From contig NC_092866.1 in the NCBI RefSeq assembly GCF_032062135.1, positions 27,095,114 through 27,159,113 of the forward strand: a stretch of 64,000 nucleotides of DNA. The letters run 5' to 3'. Below are positions 21,901 through 34,205 of this stretch, one piece after another (within the stretch, counting starts at the first letter, position 1; every line of letters begins with the position of its first letter). This DNA is from Pyxicephalus adspersus (lineage: Eukaryota; Chordata; Amphibia; Anura; Pyxicephalidae). The translations under genes and the position numbers were made by a program. Under the pieces are notes generated by a model, which was given only the letters and a program-made list of their open reading frames with translations, did not search any database and had not been told where the DNA came from.

Positions 21901-22329
21901 TTGAGGATGATTGAACAATCGAAAGTGCATCATGTTTTGTGTACTGGAGAGTAAAAGGAGTAAACCCGTTCAGTAGGATGTGGGATCAGCCAAATATCGA
22001 CTAGTTAATGTGTATGAAAAAGTCTTTTGAGTGGAAAACAGCAGATGTGATGTTCCTTTGGAAACATCCTTTCTAGGATCCAGTGCTAGATTAAAATCTA
22101 AAACTAAATTCCTCCACCATGTCCAGGACAACGACAAAATATAATGAGAAACAAATCACTTGCTAGACTTGCTAGCTGTAGGAACCTTTTGCCAACCGTG
22201 AGAGCAGCATAGTCAGGGCACTTTGAAGGTAGAAGTGTAATCTACTGCTCCTGTGGACTCAACATATATCAAAGCATGTTTTGGAACCAGGTGTGAATGA
22301 AAATGTTCCCAAAAGTTAGAAAGCAGGAA

Positions 22330-22600
22330 GCATGCGGGCCCAGTGAAAGTAAGGGGACCTCACAGTAAATTAAGAGTATTATGTGTGTCCTCCTGGTTGA
22401 TTGAAGAACACAAACACTCCAAAAACTTCCTTCAACTTTCCGAAGGCTTTGGAATCAGTGGCAGTAAAATGTTGTTGGATCCCCTTCAGCTTTTGTTGCA
22501 TGGAGGTCTCCACATGGGTGAGCAGGCTTTCCAGGTCTGCTTTAGTAGGCAGGGAGAAGAGAATGTCCCTCAGAGAAGCTAGTAGAGTGTGAACAGTGTG
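22330..22600 (-). pseudogene. L1 copy D ORF1 relic (coiled coil)
   Basis: The minus strand reads LFSLPTKADLESLLTHVETS, then MQQKLKGIQQHF. This matches the LPTKVDLEHSIGRLEAS segment of the L1 ORF1 at 61854. The RRM and C-terminal domain are not seen. Confidence 0.65.
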
Positions 22601-22956
22601 AACAGATCTGCTCTTGTCAGGGGAACCCTCTGGAGTGATGGCCAGAGCCGAGAGAGAGGTTGATGCTGGGCTAGCACGTGTTTCCTGGGTCTCACTAGAG
22701 CACGCTGCCTGAGTGATGGTGCACGCAACGCCACCATCTTGGATTGCGGCAGTCAGGAGGAAACAATGCTGCTGGCCAGGAAATACCGTAGCAAAGTTGG
22801 ATGTCTCTGCCTCCTGACCTGCTTTGGTGTCTTCTTAGCTTGGGGCATCAGGATGGAGGTGTGTGAAATGCCTGTAGAAATGCTAGTCTAGCTGCCAGCC
22901 ACGGAGAGCTCAGTAAAAGCACATCTTCACTCCTCCATTGTGTGGCCACACCCCCC

Positions 22957-23165
22957 ATGCTCCCTTTTTAAAGATAGGTACCACATTGGCCTTACACAAA
23001 TTCATTGGTATCATGCCAGTGATTAAAGAGTCTCTAATAATTTGAATCAATGGCTTTGAAATAACAGAGAGCTCTTTAAGGTCATGTGGGTTTAATCTAT
23101 CAGGTCCTAATGCATAATTAACCTTTATTTTATCAAACTGTTGCTAGTTCATATCAGTTTTGAGC
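22957..23165 (-). pseudogene. CR1-type LINE reverse transcriptase, 5' portion of the split copy
   Basis: The minus strand reads GPDRLNPHDLKELSVISKPL, then ITGMIPMNLCKANVVPIF. This is the start of the CR1 RT (GPDGL.P..LKEL...W..G..P..WK.ANV.PIF). The next residues of the RT are found at 19040-19539, on the far side of L1 copy D. Confidence 0.85.
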
Positions 23166-23172
23166 CATTAAG

Positions 23173-23369
23173 CCTGATTTATTAAAGCTCTCCAAGGCTG
23201 TAGAATATCCTTTTCCATCAGTGAAACTGGGTGTTCCAGCAAACCATGAATGGAAGTGGTCAAAGACTGAAAACATTTGCTAACAAACAGCAAATGATTT
23301 TTTTCGATCACCCAGGTTCACTGATGGAAGTGGATATTCCACAGCCTTGGAGAGCTTTAATAAATCAGG
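23173..23369. mobile_element. Foldback MITE with ~55-bp inverted arms
   Basis: The left arm CCTGATTTATTAAAGCTCTC is mirrored by GAGAGCTTTAATAAATCAGG at the right end. Pairing continues through CCAAGGCTGT.GAATATCC and TCAGTGAA, leaving a central loop of about 80 bases. No coding capacity. The class is unknown. A target duplication is not clear. Confidence 0.85.
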
Positions 23370-24820
23370 TCCATTGCAGTTCATTTAAGGCTGTGACATT
23401 GCTATTTGCATTTTGGACTTGAGCTCCACCATTTTCCTTTTTGTACACAGACCTAGAAAAAATGTTTAGTAAATCAATACTTTAGTAAATCAAATAAGTT
23501 TATTATTAATTAACGGTATATTAATCCTTTTATTATGTTTTGTTCCAATTGTTTTTATTCTGTGTATTGTAAGTTTTGTTATCCTGTACAAACAACTGTA
23601 TGAGTATGATTACTCTTAAGTATAAAGAAATAAAAATCCCCAATTAGTAATTGCAAATAAGAACATTCACACGTCAACTCTGAGCGGCATTGTTGTGTGG
23701 CTTTGTTAAGGGGTCCTAAGAAGGATCAGTAGATTTGGGGTTGTGTTCCAAATCAGAACCAGGTTTATTGCGGTACAGGGAAGATGAATAACATACAAAG
23801 TGTAAACACAGCAAGTCTTCTAACAAGGAAGCATCAAACTGTTTTATAAATAAAATATACATAACAAGATAGGCAGTTCTATAGTGTAAATATTTTCCTG
23901 CTGGAGGTCACAATGTCAATTTATCTTGCATATTTGGTGATTAGGAATGAAACGATTAACTGTGTTTGTACGACATATCAGTTCATTTAATGTTCTAGCT
24001 TTGATACATCTCATTATAGCCAGTATGACAATGTTAGGATATAGGTTGTAGTTATTGTGATTTATGCAGATATCAGCTCCAATGTCTTCAGGGGTGCAGT
24101 GAAAAATTACTATAGTTTCTTTAGCTTTCCATGTCACTGTCTTTAGGATAGTTTCAAAAGGTATAGGTAGAAAAAAGGCAACTTGCAGTATGCTACTTCT
24201 TACATCTTTAAAGCAGAACCCTAGCCCTGACTCTAAAACTGTTTTTTCACTGTCTCCTGGTTATCCACACAATGTGGAGGCATATTGGCAAGGGCCCAGA
24301 TTTGGGGTTCAACTGCTTTCGTAGTCAAATCTCAGCCATGCCTTTGCATACTAGGAAATTGGCCACCCCTAGTGAGGGATCACTTGGTAGCTCCTAATCA
24401 TGTTAGGATGGGAAAAAGCATCTTAACCCTGACCCTTAGAAAGATTTAAGGAGAGGATAGGGAAAATGAAAGGATGACTAGCTTGAGTGGGTTAAAAAGA
24501 AATACCATATTAAAGTGAAAATACAAGCCAACAGCTTGGGAGAAGCCTAGAAAGAGTGCTGCAAGAAAATGAAGAATGCCAGAAGTCACAAGTTATTTTA
24601 AAATTCAAGCTGCTCCCTCCCTATCCTCCTAAACCTGCCTGGCGGTATAAATAAGGAGGATTTTTAAATGTAAAAGCAGCACATTTAAAAATACCAATTA
24701 TTTTAAATTTCCTGCCCAGTCCAGCCTACCTGCCCCACAGTTTCTAGAGACTAATTAATGTTGCGTCTACCACAGATTAATCTACAGTTGTTAAATGTTC
24801 ACACAAAATACCCTAATACT
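23370..24820. other. Unassigned, 1.4 kb
   Basis: A sharp composition change at about 23690-23830, with GGTTTATTGCGGTACAGGG (reverse complement carries AATAAA), could be an LTR edge, but no paired ends were found. Nothing else is recognised. Confidence 0.35.
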
Positions 24821-25254
24821 TGTTACAGGGTGTTTCCTCTACCTGCACTGCATCATTGTCCTACACTTTATTCCCAATTAAGTTTTCATCTCCTTTTACC
24901 TATTTTTGTTTCTTCTGTGTTCCCTGTGCCCGCAGTGGTCTCTGCATCAGTGCTGTCTGTCTCCTGGATCCCTGGCTATTGACCCCTGGCGTGTGACCTG
25001 ACCTCTCTTGCTTGCTGCCTGTCTCGACCCCGGCTTTCCTTGACTACCCTTCTGTTTAGTGATTTTATATCGTTCTTGCCCACCCTGTTGTGCCCAGGGA
25101 CAGCAACCTGGCCGTAACCTGCAGCGCAACATCCTCACCATCAGAGGCTCTGGAGAAAACCTGGTTACAGCTTAGACTCTGTGCTTTGGCCCTCCTCAGG
25201 GCTTGCACCACCTCCATACACGCCCCTAGTGGTCCTGTCTCTCTGTGCATGACA
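24821..25254 (+). mobile_element. Probable LTR fragment (gypsy-type U5-like region)
   Basis: A GC-richer block with CTGGATCCCTGG, GTGTGACCTGACC, CGACCCCGGC and a GCATGACA end resembles vertebrate gypsy LTR 3' regions and the end of the solo LTR at 15476. The left boundary TGTTACAGGG is a guess and the flanks do not match, so it is incomplete. Confidence 0.4.
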
Positions 25255-28200
25255 GGTGATTAAACTAAGGGTTATTTCATATGGATCCAATCTGTGTGTA
25301 TGTTGACTTTTGGGACATTTTTTGTTGCAACTTGGTCGATTGCCTTATTATCTGTTATCTCCACCAGCTAGATCTCTGCAAACATTTGTGTAAGCAACAT
25401 GTGAGTAATTTTAAGAATGTTTTATGTTGCTTTTTTATAAAATGTGTGTATATTCATAATGCTTACCAGTGTTTGTTACCAGACTCTGAACTATTTGCAT
25501 ATCAATATCAAATATATGTGGAAGCCACCCGGTCTTATGCCGGGGATTAGAAATTAGTGGAATGAAAAGAAATTGGCTTGGAGATCAAAAATGAATGGAT
25601 CAGTCAAAAAATTCATACCCTGAAAATACCAGGAATTCATATTAGAAAAAAATTAAACTTAAAAAATAAAAGTTTTGCTTAAAAATAAAAACCAGTGCAC
25701 AGTTTTGTTTTTGCATGGTCAGGTGACATTCCTCACCCGGACTGCCTAGAGATAGCATGGCAAAAAGTACATATAGGTCTTTTAGAGAAGGTTAACTTCT
25801 TTGGTATGTTGCTTTCAATAAATAGTGGTAATCTTGTGAAAAGGAAGAATAATTATATATTAATTATACTAGAGGAAGAGCCAACAATGCAGCTTATCCT
25901 CCTGACCAATCTTCACGGTGACAACAGACCCCACCATGTGTACATGCTAAGGCCATGCAAGACATTCACACATTGGGCCTTGAAGGATATGTACTAACCC
26001 TTTGTATAACAACTCTCTAGGAATTTACCATTGAATGTACCTGGCTACACAGTGCAAATTTCATGGAAAGGGCCATATTATCGACCAGTTCATAGATTCC
26101 AGAAATGGCTTAGTTTATAAAGTTATGGCTGCTTGATATCTTCCAATGGGGCCAGGCTGAGCATTCTACAAAAGGTGTTTGCTTTCATCAACAATAGGGG
26201 CGGTATCACCAGTAACTTAATCAGGGGGGTGTTCAGATCTCTAATACCAAAAAAGCTCAGTTTCTAAATTGTTTGAATTAATTTCATGGTATAGACAAGC
26301 AATAGCAAATCAAGCAAAAGCAATTAGAGTGTCTATTATTTGCAACGATTTCTTTTTTTTTTATTAGGATATTTGACATCAAGAATTTAGGTCTGTAAAA
26401 AATAGTTGGTAATTATTGTCTGATATATATATATTCTTTTATAGGCCTGAGATTCTTATTCACATACTGTAAGTACTTTTTTAATTTACTAGAGGTATAG
26501 TTTCCATTTCTGTTGGTGTGTGCTAATGCAAACAGAGAATGAAAAGGTTATTTATATACTTTCATACATATATTTATTTGGTAAAAACCCATAATAGTGT
26601 CTAAAGCTCATTGTTACAATTCAAGGCTGATTCCTGAGAACTTTGATGTCACATAGTTTGGCAAAGGAAGTATTGGGAGGGGAGCTGCCTGCCCTTTCCT
26701 GTGTTGGATTTTCTGGACTGGTTCACAAAACACAATAAAGCCTGAAATAGGAAAACTCGTCAAACCATAGAGTAGGCTGGAAAAGATGCAGGAATTGATG
26801 GTTTTACTTTAAATCCCCCAGAATGAAGGGCATATTCCAAGGTAATCGAATATACCAATTATATTAATTTGTTTTCATTCTTATTTTAATACCCAATCTA
26901 TGAATGTTAAAATGATGATTCATGTATCATTGCTAATATCAAAGTATACACATTTGGTGCAGAAACTGTAAAAATGAAATTGTCAAATATGTGTCATGAC
27001 ACTTTTATTTGTGCTGGCTGCTATATTGAGTGTTTTGCTGTATCAAGTAGTATTACTTTACAACACTTCTTGGTAGTACTACTTAAAAAAATTATTTTAC
27101 GTTTTATGTGTGATATAAGCTAATACATTACCCTTTGTGTTTTTCATCTGTGATAAACAATAAGGTCCTGTGTCTACACACAAGTTATTTGAAAAAGTCA
27201 CATTAGTTCGTTCAGCAATAGATTTGTTGTGGACTGCTTTTGGTTTTGGATGTGACATGTAATAATTAAACATTGGTTTTGAACACTTGCCTTTGTACAC
27301 TATATACTTTATCCAGCCCCAATCTCTTAAATATGCTTTAAGTCTTCATATTTTTGATGCTTTTGTTTTAATTTTTTAAAGCTTGTAATTACCTTTTCCA
27401 TAATTAACTACTTCCTTAATATGGTTTAATGATTAATATCAGGACACTGCTTGTTCCAAGTTGCTGTTAATCTAAATTATGAGCTAGCTGGGGGCAGTTT
27501 AGTCAGCTGGTTCTCGGCTTTAAGATAGAAGTAATTTAACAACTGTAAAACTACTTATCACATCTAGAGGTAGCAGTTCCTAGGCTCAACCTAAGTTTCT
27601 GGAAGCTCAAAACCCACAATATTCTGTCTGAATGGCTGGCAGTGGAGGATCAGTGATCACATAATTACTAATCTTCCCTCAGTTAAGTGAACCAGGAACT
27701 TCTGAGAACTTCTTTCAATTGAGTGCTGTCAAACCCTGGCTCAGGGATATAAGCAAACAAGCAAAACCTATTTAAAAATCTACTAGGTTGGAGGATAGGG
27801 GGTCCAGTATTAGATGTCCAATAAACTCTAAATGCCTTTCAGAGATCCTCTCGCCCCTTTTCAATGCTATCACATAGCAGGATTGTCCGCTAACAATAAA
27901 CAATAAAAATAATAATAAATAACAATAAACAATACACCATAGATGAAAAAAAGTAAATACAATTGTAACATTCAAATGTACTTGGTGCAGTCTCATTTTT
28001 TAAAATATATCACACACTGGGTTTAAATGGTGTTTGTGTCAACTACAATCCACTTGCATTTTTTTAATACAAAAAAAAAAAAAGTATAAGCAGTTGCACA
28101 AAACCATACAACTACCATATTTCTATTATATATAAAAATTTCAAAAATACTTAAAAACACAAAATACTTTATATAATTTTTGGCCAAAAATATATTTGTC

Positions 28201-31200
28201 AGAATACAATTTTATATGTAAATTACTTTCTGGTAACTTAAGAAGGTAAAGTGCTTTTAAATACTGGATATGGTTGTTTGATAAAGTATCACAAATTCTT
28301 ATAAATCAGTAAAAAAAAGCATCAAAATTTACATAAAATGTAAATGATGAAAAATATTTTGTTGTGTATAGTTGGGCACAGGTTCAGCTAAAAAGCCTTG
28401 CTTTGCATATTTTATGGAAAAACCTAAGTAACATGAGAAGGCTGTAACTTGGCGCTGTGAGTCAAAGGTGTTCTGGTTGATCAGAAAAACGTATGATATT
28501 ATGTTGAAAGCACATGAACCAATAAATCACTTAATGGTAGCTTACCATTTTGTTACATGTTGGAAAATTAGTAATTCTTTACAGATATTAGTACATTTTT
28601 TATCTGTTGATCCTGCCAGTAAGGGGCTACCTGGGTGACACCTCCCCTGTCTGAGAAGCAATGTTGTCACCCTAGGTGCTGTACTGCTGCTGTAGGCTTA
28701 AATCTATGTGTGTGCCTATGTTATGTTTGCCTAAACATTTAGTGAGATTTCACAGTAATTCATTCAGTATTCATATTTTTATATTTGAAAGTAACAATAT
28801 TTCTGAAACACTCTTCTTTGTGGGTTAATAGTGTTTAAACAGGCACACACATTTTACCAGAAGTATTGTCTGTTGCAAATAATTGCTGAATTATGAAACA
28901 TTACAATTAAGTTAGAAGAGAATAATTGAATAATATATGCCAATACGTGTGAAGTAACATTTTTGTGAAATGAAGTTCTTATTTTCATCACGCTAAATAC
29001 ATTTTTTCTTACATTTTTGTATTTCAAAATAAGTTGCAGCAGACTGTTTTACGTTCGTAATAAAAAAGTAGCACCTTTGTAGTGTCACTACTTTTTTTGC
29101 TCTGTAGATGAAAAATCCAGAAATACACAATAATACAGATCAAAACTGTTGTATTGTTTAAAAAATGAATATGGATAGATTCCTTTTGTGGTACAGAGGA
29201 AATGACATAGGATTTAGAGATAAGTGGTCCTGATGTATCTCATTCAAGGTGTGAGGTGCTGATAATAAAGACCTTTTCCTGTTTTTCCTATTGTGTGGAA
29301 AAGGAAGGAACATCTTTGCCAAGAAACAAAATCAATAAAATAAGCACTCCTCTATGCCTGATATCAACTTTCACAATTAAAAACTGAGTATATGAGGAAT
29401 AAAAAAAAAGAAAAGCAGCCTAGCGGGAATAGTGGGTTTCCTGGGGACATCAGCCTGCAATACCTGGAAATGTTGGAGTGCTTTCATTCTTTTATGCATG
29501 GAGTTTAAGCCCTGTGTGTTAGGCACATGACACTGATCATATTAGGTATTGAATATTAAGCAGAAAATAAAGAGAACCTAAGACAGGATTAACAAAAACA
29601 GAATGCTGTACCGAAAGTAATGCAAATGTGAGCAAACATTTTTCATGCAAACTACACATGTTGGTAGAGTAACTCTTCCTTCATTCAAAAGCCTGATTTG
29701 TTGCAAAAGGTGTGAGGTGAGTGTGTGAGCTGAAGTATTGTAATGGTGTGGAGGATCATTTCTAGATTCTTTCTCAGTCTCTTCCTCCTTGGAAAAGTGG
29801 TGTGATGCCATTCCATGGGCTAATTCGTAGTTTCCAGATCCTAAATGTCCACATTTTATACCCTGTCAACAGGTCAGAAAAATGTGTATTTATTGGCTTT
29901 CAACATTTCTAGGTGGGGATCTGGACAGACTTTTTTTTTCCCTTTAAATAGGGTGTTGGCTTCTAAAGCTTTTTGCATGCACTCTTCTATACCCAAAGTC
30001 TTCCATCATTTTCTGTATAGCATTGTGACCACAGTCAAGTTGTCTGGCAAGCTCACAGATTGTGACTCATCTACCCAGGCAAATTAGTTTATCCATCTGC
30101 TGCTGATTCACGTCAGTGGTTAAAATTGATTGGCTCCCTCATTGCATCATTTTATCTTCTATGTTGGGTTCCACTTTACTACTTCATCTATGTGTGCACA
30201 TTGCTATTGTCAATGGTGTCATCACCATATTTCTGTAACCTTCTATGGATGTCAAACAAAGTTGAGGCCTTGGTAAGAATAAAAAAATAAATAGTGCATG
30301 CAACAGTTAATAATCTAAAATCACCAGATAGGATTTTTGGTGCATGAAATTTAAATTCATGGTAGAAAAAAAATGATGTTTTTTCTGATGGAGTCCCTGT
30401 GCCAGAATATTCTTTAGCCAAATGTTCTTGTAGAATCACTGGTTGAGTAGTTGTAGGTGTTTTTGTGTGTGCATTTTTTTTCCCCATGTGTATGTATGTT
30501 TGGTATATAAATGGGTAATTGAAATTATATTTTGTTTGTTTATTTGTTATATAGCTGTACAGAAATTCAGTGTGAAATGTTGTACAGGCTATGTGCAAGG
30601 TGATGATGAAATGTATGAGAAAACCTTAATATTTGCAGCTACAAATGAATATATTTATGTTTGTCTTTTGTTTAAATATTTACCAGATGTTTATCCACAT
30701 GCTGGAATATACGGTCAAGTGAAAAGTACTCATTTGCACTCCCTATTACTTACTTCTTTGGTATATGGAGCAGTTCATTGTTAACTCAATGACTACAAGG
30801 TTTTAAGGTCTTGCTTTAAAACACACCTGAATCATCACCCCTCCACCACTATGCTTGACAGTTGGTATGAGGTGTTTTGTGCTGATATGCTGTGTAGTTT
30901 TTACCAAACATGGCGCCGTACATTATGGCCAAACATTTCCACTTTCTTGAACAGCAACACACATATCTAGGCTGACCAGTTTATAATTTTTTCTTTGCAT
31001 CTCAACAAATTTTGTTAAGTGTTGATCTCACACATGGGCAGTGTGAGTTTGGCAGATGTGAAGAAGAAAACGGTGCTGAATGGCATGGTGAGTGCCGGAA
31101 AGCATAGGAAAGCCAAGACATTGCAGGGCTCAGTTTATGGTTGGATTAAGGGGTTTACACTGGTAAAGGTGATATATATAATATACATATGATATACATA

Positions 31201-31202
31201 TA
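25255..31202. other. Six kilobases with almost no recognisable repeats
   Basis: AT-rich single-copy-looking DNA. A 100-codon frame at 25695-25994 (GDIPHPDCLEIAWQKVHIG) has no family I recognise. There are A-rich runs near 28070 and 29401, and no splice-bounded coding exon I can defend. The stretch near 29210-29400 is repeat-free and could be conserved non-coding DNA. Confidence 0.4.
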
Positions 31203-32048
31203 TGATCTGGTATATTACTAGGGGGATTGCTCAAGGTAATGGGATGCTTACTTGCTTGCTTATGGGATAATAGGCAGCAGACTCCAAAAGTCCAAAATAA
31301 CAGCAGTATTTATTGCCTTGGCCAAGTGTTACAGCACATTACACAACTTTACAACAAAAATAATAAATAATAGCCTGGCTGGGCATCTGGCTACCTCACT
31401 TGGTGCCCTCTCTTCCTAACACATACACTATATCAGTACTGTTACCTCACAACTTTGTAGTACTGTTTGGTCGCTGGCTTTCCTGGAACCCTCTGGCTCT
31501 CTCTTCAGCCTGGAACCCTCTGGCTCTCTCTTCAGCCTGGAACCCTCTGGCTCTCTCTTCAGCCTGGAACCCTCTGGCTCTCTCTTCAGCCTGGAACACT
31601 CTGGCTGTCTCTTCAGCCTGAAACACTCTGGCTCTCTCTTCAGCCGGGAACACTCTGGCTCTCTCTCAGCCTGGAATCCACTTTGGCTCTTTTTTTAGCC
31701 AGGAATTCACTCTGGCTCTTTCTTCAGCCTGGAACTCTCTAACTCTTTCTCAACCTGGAACACTCTGGCTCTCCTTCAGCCTGGAATCCACTCTGGCTCT
31801 TTGTCAGCCTCTGATCAATGCCCTCAGCCTCTTGCTGATCAATTCCCTCCCCTTGCACCTGAGTGCTGGTGGATATAACCCAAACTCTGATTTGGGTTGG
31901 GCCAAGGAAACCACCTTTCACTTTCGTTGGCTGGCTCCAGGGCCCTAAAGAACCTGTTTTTTTTCTAAAAACCCCATACAAATACTATCACTTTCATTTC
32001 CCTGGAGCCATTCTAACACTTTCCCTGACAATTTAGGGACACTTTGTC

Positions 32049-32051
<3 letters not shown>
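31203..32051 (-). mobile_element. Probable solo LTR containing a 27-bp minisatellite
   Basis: Plus-strand ends are TGATCTGG...TTTGTCACA (849 bp) with ATATA on each side; low complexity weakens this duplication. The reverse complement carries a GGCAATAAATACTG polyadenylation-type signal near 31300, hence the minus orientation. No internal retroelement genes. Confidence 0.55.
31480..31810. repeat. 27-bp minisatellite, about 12 copies
   Basis: The unit is CTGGAACCCTCTGGCTCTCT plus CTTCAGC. The first copies are almost identical and later ones diverge and change length. As 27 is a multiple of 3, all frames stay open and give repetitive pseudo-proteins on both strands, which I do not call genes. 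Confidence 0.95.

Positions 32052-32085
<34 letters not shown>
32052..32085. repeat. (TA)n microsatellite
   Basis: A continuous run of TA dinucleotides followed by T and C. Confidence 0.95.
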
Positions 32086-32091
<6 letters not shown>

Positions 32092-32216
32092 CCTCTTAAA
32101 GTTTTGTCATCTTGCTTGTTTAAGATGTCCCCAAAGTGACTCAATATACTGTGGTTAGGAGACTGTGGTGACCACACCTTGTTTTGGGCTTCATTGCCTT
32201 ACTGAAATATCCCAAG

Positions 32217-32991
32217 TGTAATGCGCCTGGGCACACAAACCACAGCCCAAAAATCCAAGAATTCTTTGTCAAGCTTTATTAGTAGTCATAAAACAAGACG
32301 GGGTTAATCACAGGTGATTAGTCCAATAAGCGCGGCACAGAGGGGTAAAGCAGAGACAGGTCAGGAACAATCTGAGGTCAGGGCAGGCAGCAGGCAAGAG
32401 TGGTCATAAACAATCCAAGGTCAGGGCAGGTGGAGTTGAAGCAGAATCAGGTATCAGACCAGGTCGCTATGGTAATGACAAAACAGGTTAATATAAACTG
32501 ACACAGAGAACGCAACCAAGCACACTGTACTCACAGAGGCCTATAGCGGGCAATGGTGTTCAGGACAGGTTCTCCTTAAATGGCTAGAGTGCCCAACGAC
32601 CTTGTGCCACCTGGCGTCATTTGATTGGAGGGTAACTGAACTATGTCCCGCCCCGCAGGTAGGCAGGCGAGTGCCACGCCCCCAAGGGGTACAAGGGGCA
32701 TGTGTGGTAACGCGCGCACCTCTTCCCACAGCACCCCTGGGACATGCCCTACTTTGCACATCCACAGGAGTGCTGAGAACAGGACATTCTGTAATCACGT
32801 CCATAGGTATGCCGGGGATGCCGCCTGGCCGAACAGTAGTTTAGCTAGAACGGATCCCTCCGCCTGCAGGGAGAGACACGCTGTGAGCAGGGCAGCAGCC
32901 TCGGCCATGCTGCCTGCTGCAGTGGCGTCTCCCTCTGCGGCTGTGATTCCCAGGGACGCCGCGGGCTCGCTGGACAGGTAAGTTCCTTACA
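32217..32991 (-). mobile_element. Solo LTR, GC-rich, with 5-bp target duplication
   Basis: Ends TGTAATGCGCC...AGTTCCTTACA (775 bp). CCAAG is duplicated at 32212-32216 and 32992-32996. The reverse complement carries ACTAATAAAGCTTG, a polyadenylation-type signal, so the LTR is read on the minus strand. It includes a CpG-rich block at about 32640-32970. Open frames inside it are incidental. Confidence 0.9.
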
Positions 32992-32996
32992 CCAAG

Positions 32997-34205
32997 TACG
33001 TTCGAACAGCAACTTCCTAACTGGTGAAAGCATATTGTGCCATTCATTTTAACAATAATACCTATGCAGCTGTAGCTTGCACAACCCCAGAACATCAGAG
33101 ATGCTCCTTAAGGCTTCTCAGTAAGGATAGTGTATTTTTGTTATAGACAATGTTGTGACCTCGCTAAACAAAGCATTTATGCTAGTTACCCTAAAGTTCG
33201 ATTGGTCCCATCAATGCAAAGGACATTATTCCTGATGTTTTGAGGCTTGGTTCGAAATTGTTTGGCTGTCGTAAGTAGACTGCTTTGTGGCATTGGCATA
33301 GTAAAGGCTTTTATTCTTGCATCTGGACCGTGCAGCCCATTCTTGTTTAGGTACCTCCATTTTGTGCATCTTGAAATGGCAATACCACTTGTTTCAGATA
33401 GGTCTATAATTAAGCATTATCAGCCCCAACAATCAAAGGTAATGTAATTAGGCCCAAATTGGTGATTTCAGTTTTTTCTTAAAAGACACAAACATTTGTT
33501 ATAAAAGAGTGCTTTGTCTAAGCACTTGCTAAACAAACTGACAGTTTTCTGCATGATCGGTCATATTTTACAATAATGGGCAATGTTTTGCAAGTTCGGA
33601 CAGGATGTCAACTTATCAGCATGAAAATCTATAAACACAACTTTATGACAGGCTCTCATTTGATAACCTGGGTCTTGGTGATATAAGATTACAATGGTTT
33701 AAAAGAATAGGTGAGGGTAGCAGAAAGAGTTGAAAACTGGGAAAGATGAGAAAAAAGGGGGATAGTTAGAAAGTAATAGGGGATGAGAGTAGGGTGAGGA
33801 CAAAAGTAAATGAAAAGGGAGGTAAAGGTCCACTACTGGTGCATGTTCCACCAGATAATAATTTTACTTTTTATTATTATTAATAAACAGTATTTAAATA
33901 CATAACAGGAATGGTGAGGCTTTCTGATTATTCTACTAGAGGGCCACCTAAGAGTTAATCTTATTAGCAAGTCAAATGCAAACATATGGAATACTGAATA
34001 CATGTCTCGTGGATATACAAGTGGATTTGTGTAAACTGTCTAGTCTGTGCCCTTGTGAACATCTTGTGTTCTCCTTCCCACACTAGGTACAGGTGGGAGT
34101 GACCTGATAACATTAAAGTTATGGCTGGTATGCCATGATGGGTCATGGGAAAGAAAACATCTGGTAATACCCTTGTATACAAAATATGCTACTACATACT
34201 AACAA
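32997..34205. other. Unassigned, 1.2 kb
   Basis: A purine-rich tract lies at 33705-33830. A TTATTATTATTAATAAACAG stretch at 33873 resembles the tail of the L2-like LINE and may be a 3' stub. Otherwise nothing recognised. Confidence 0.4.

Larger units (their letters stand above)
19547..22956 (-). mobile_element. L1 copy D, 5'-complete, internally deleted, with 7-bp target duplication
   Basis: 3410 bp inserted into the CR1 at 19540. ATGCTCC flanks both ends (19540-19546 and 22957-22963). The minus-strand 5' end starts GGGGGGTGTGGCC, as does the L1 at 61745 (GGGGGCGTGGCC). A T-rich run at 19547-19600 is the poly(A) side. Order on the minus strand: ORF1 coiled coil (22330-22600), end of the endonuclease and linker (21438-21900), RT thumb region (21071-21403), C-terminal domain (20080-20875), 3' UTR. 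The RT core is lost at a junction near 21420-21437. Confidence 0.85.

Noticed and set aside
25695..25994. 100-codon ORF as a host gene
   Set aside because: No recognised domain, no splice context and codon use like the AT-rich background.
28606..28621. Sixteen bases identical to the 5' end of 18S rRNA (GTTGATCCTGCCAGTA)
   Set aside because: The match stops at once on both sides; no further rRNA sequence follows. Chance or repeat-derived.
31400..31742. Repetitive protein frames on both strands
   Set aside because: They are the in-phase translation of the 27-bp minisatellite, not genes.
32541..33095. Several 60-112-codon frames on both strands
   Set aside because: They lie in the GC-rich solo LTR, where stop codons are rare; no family similarity.
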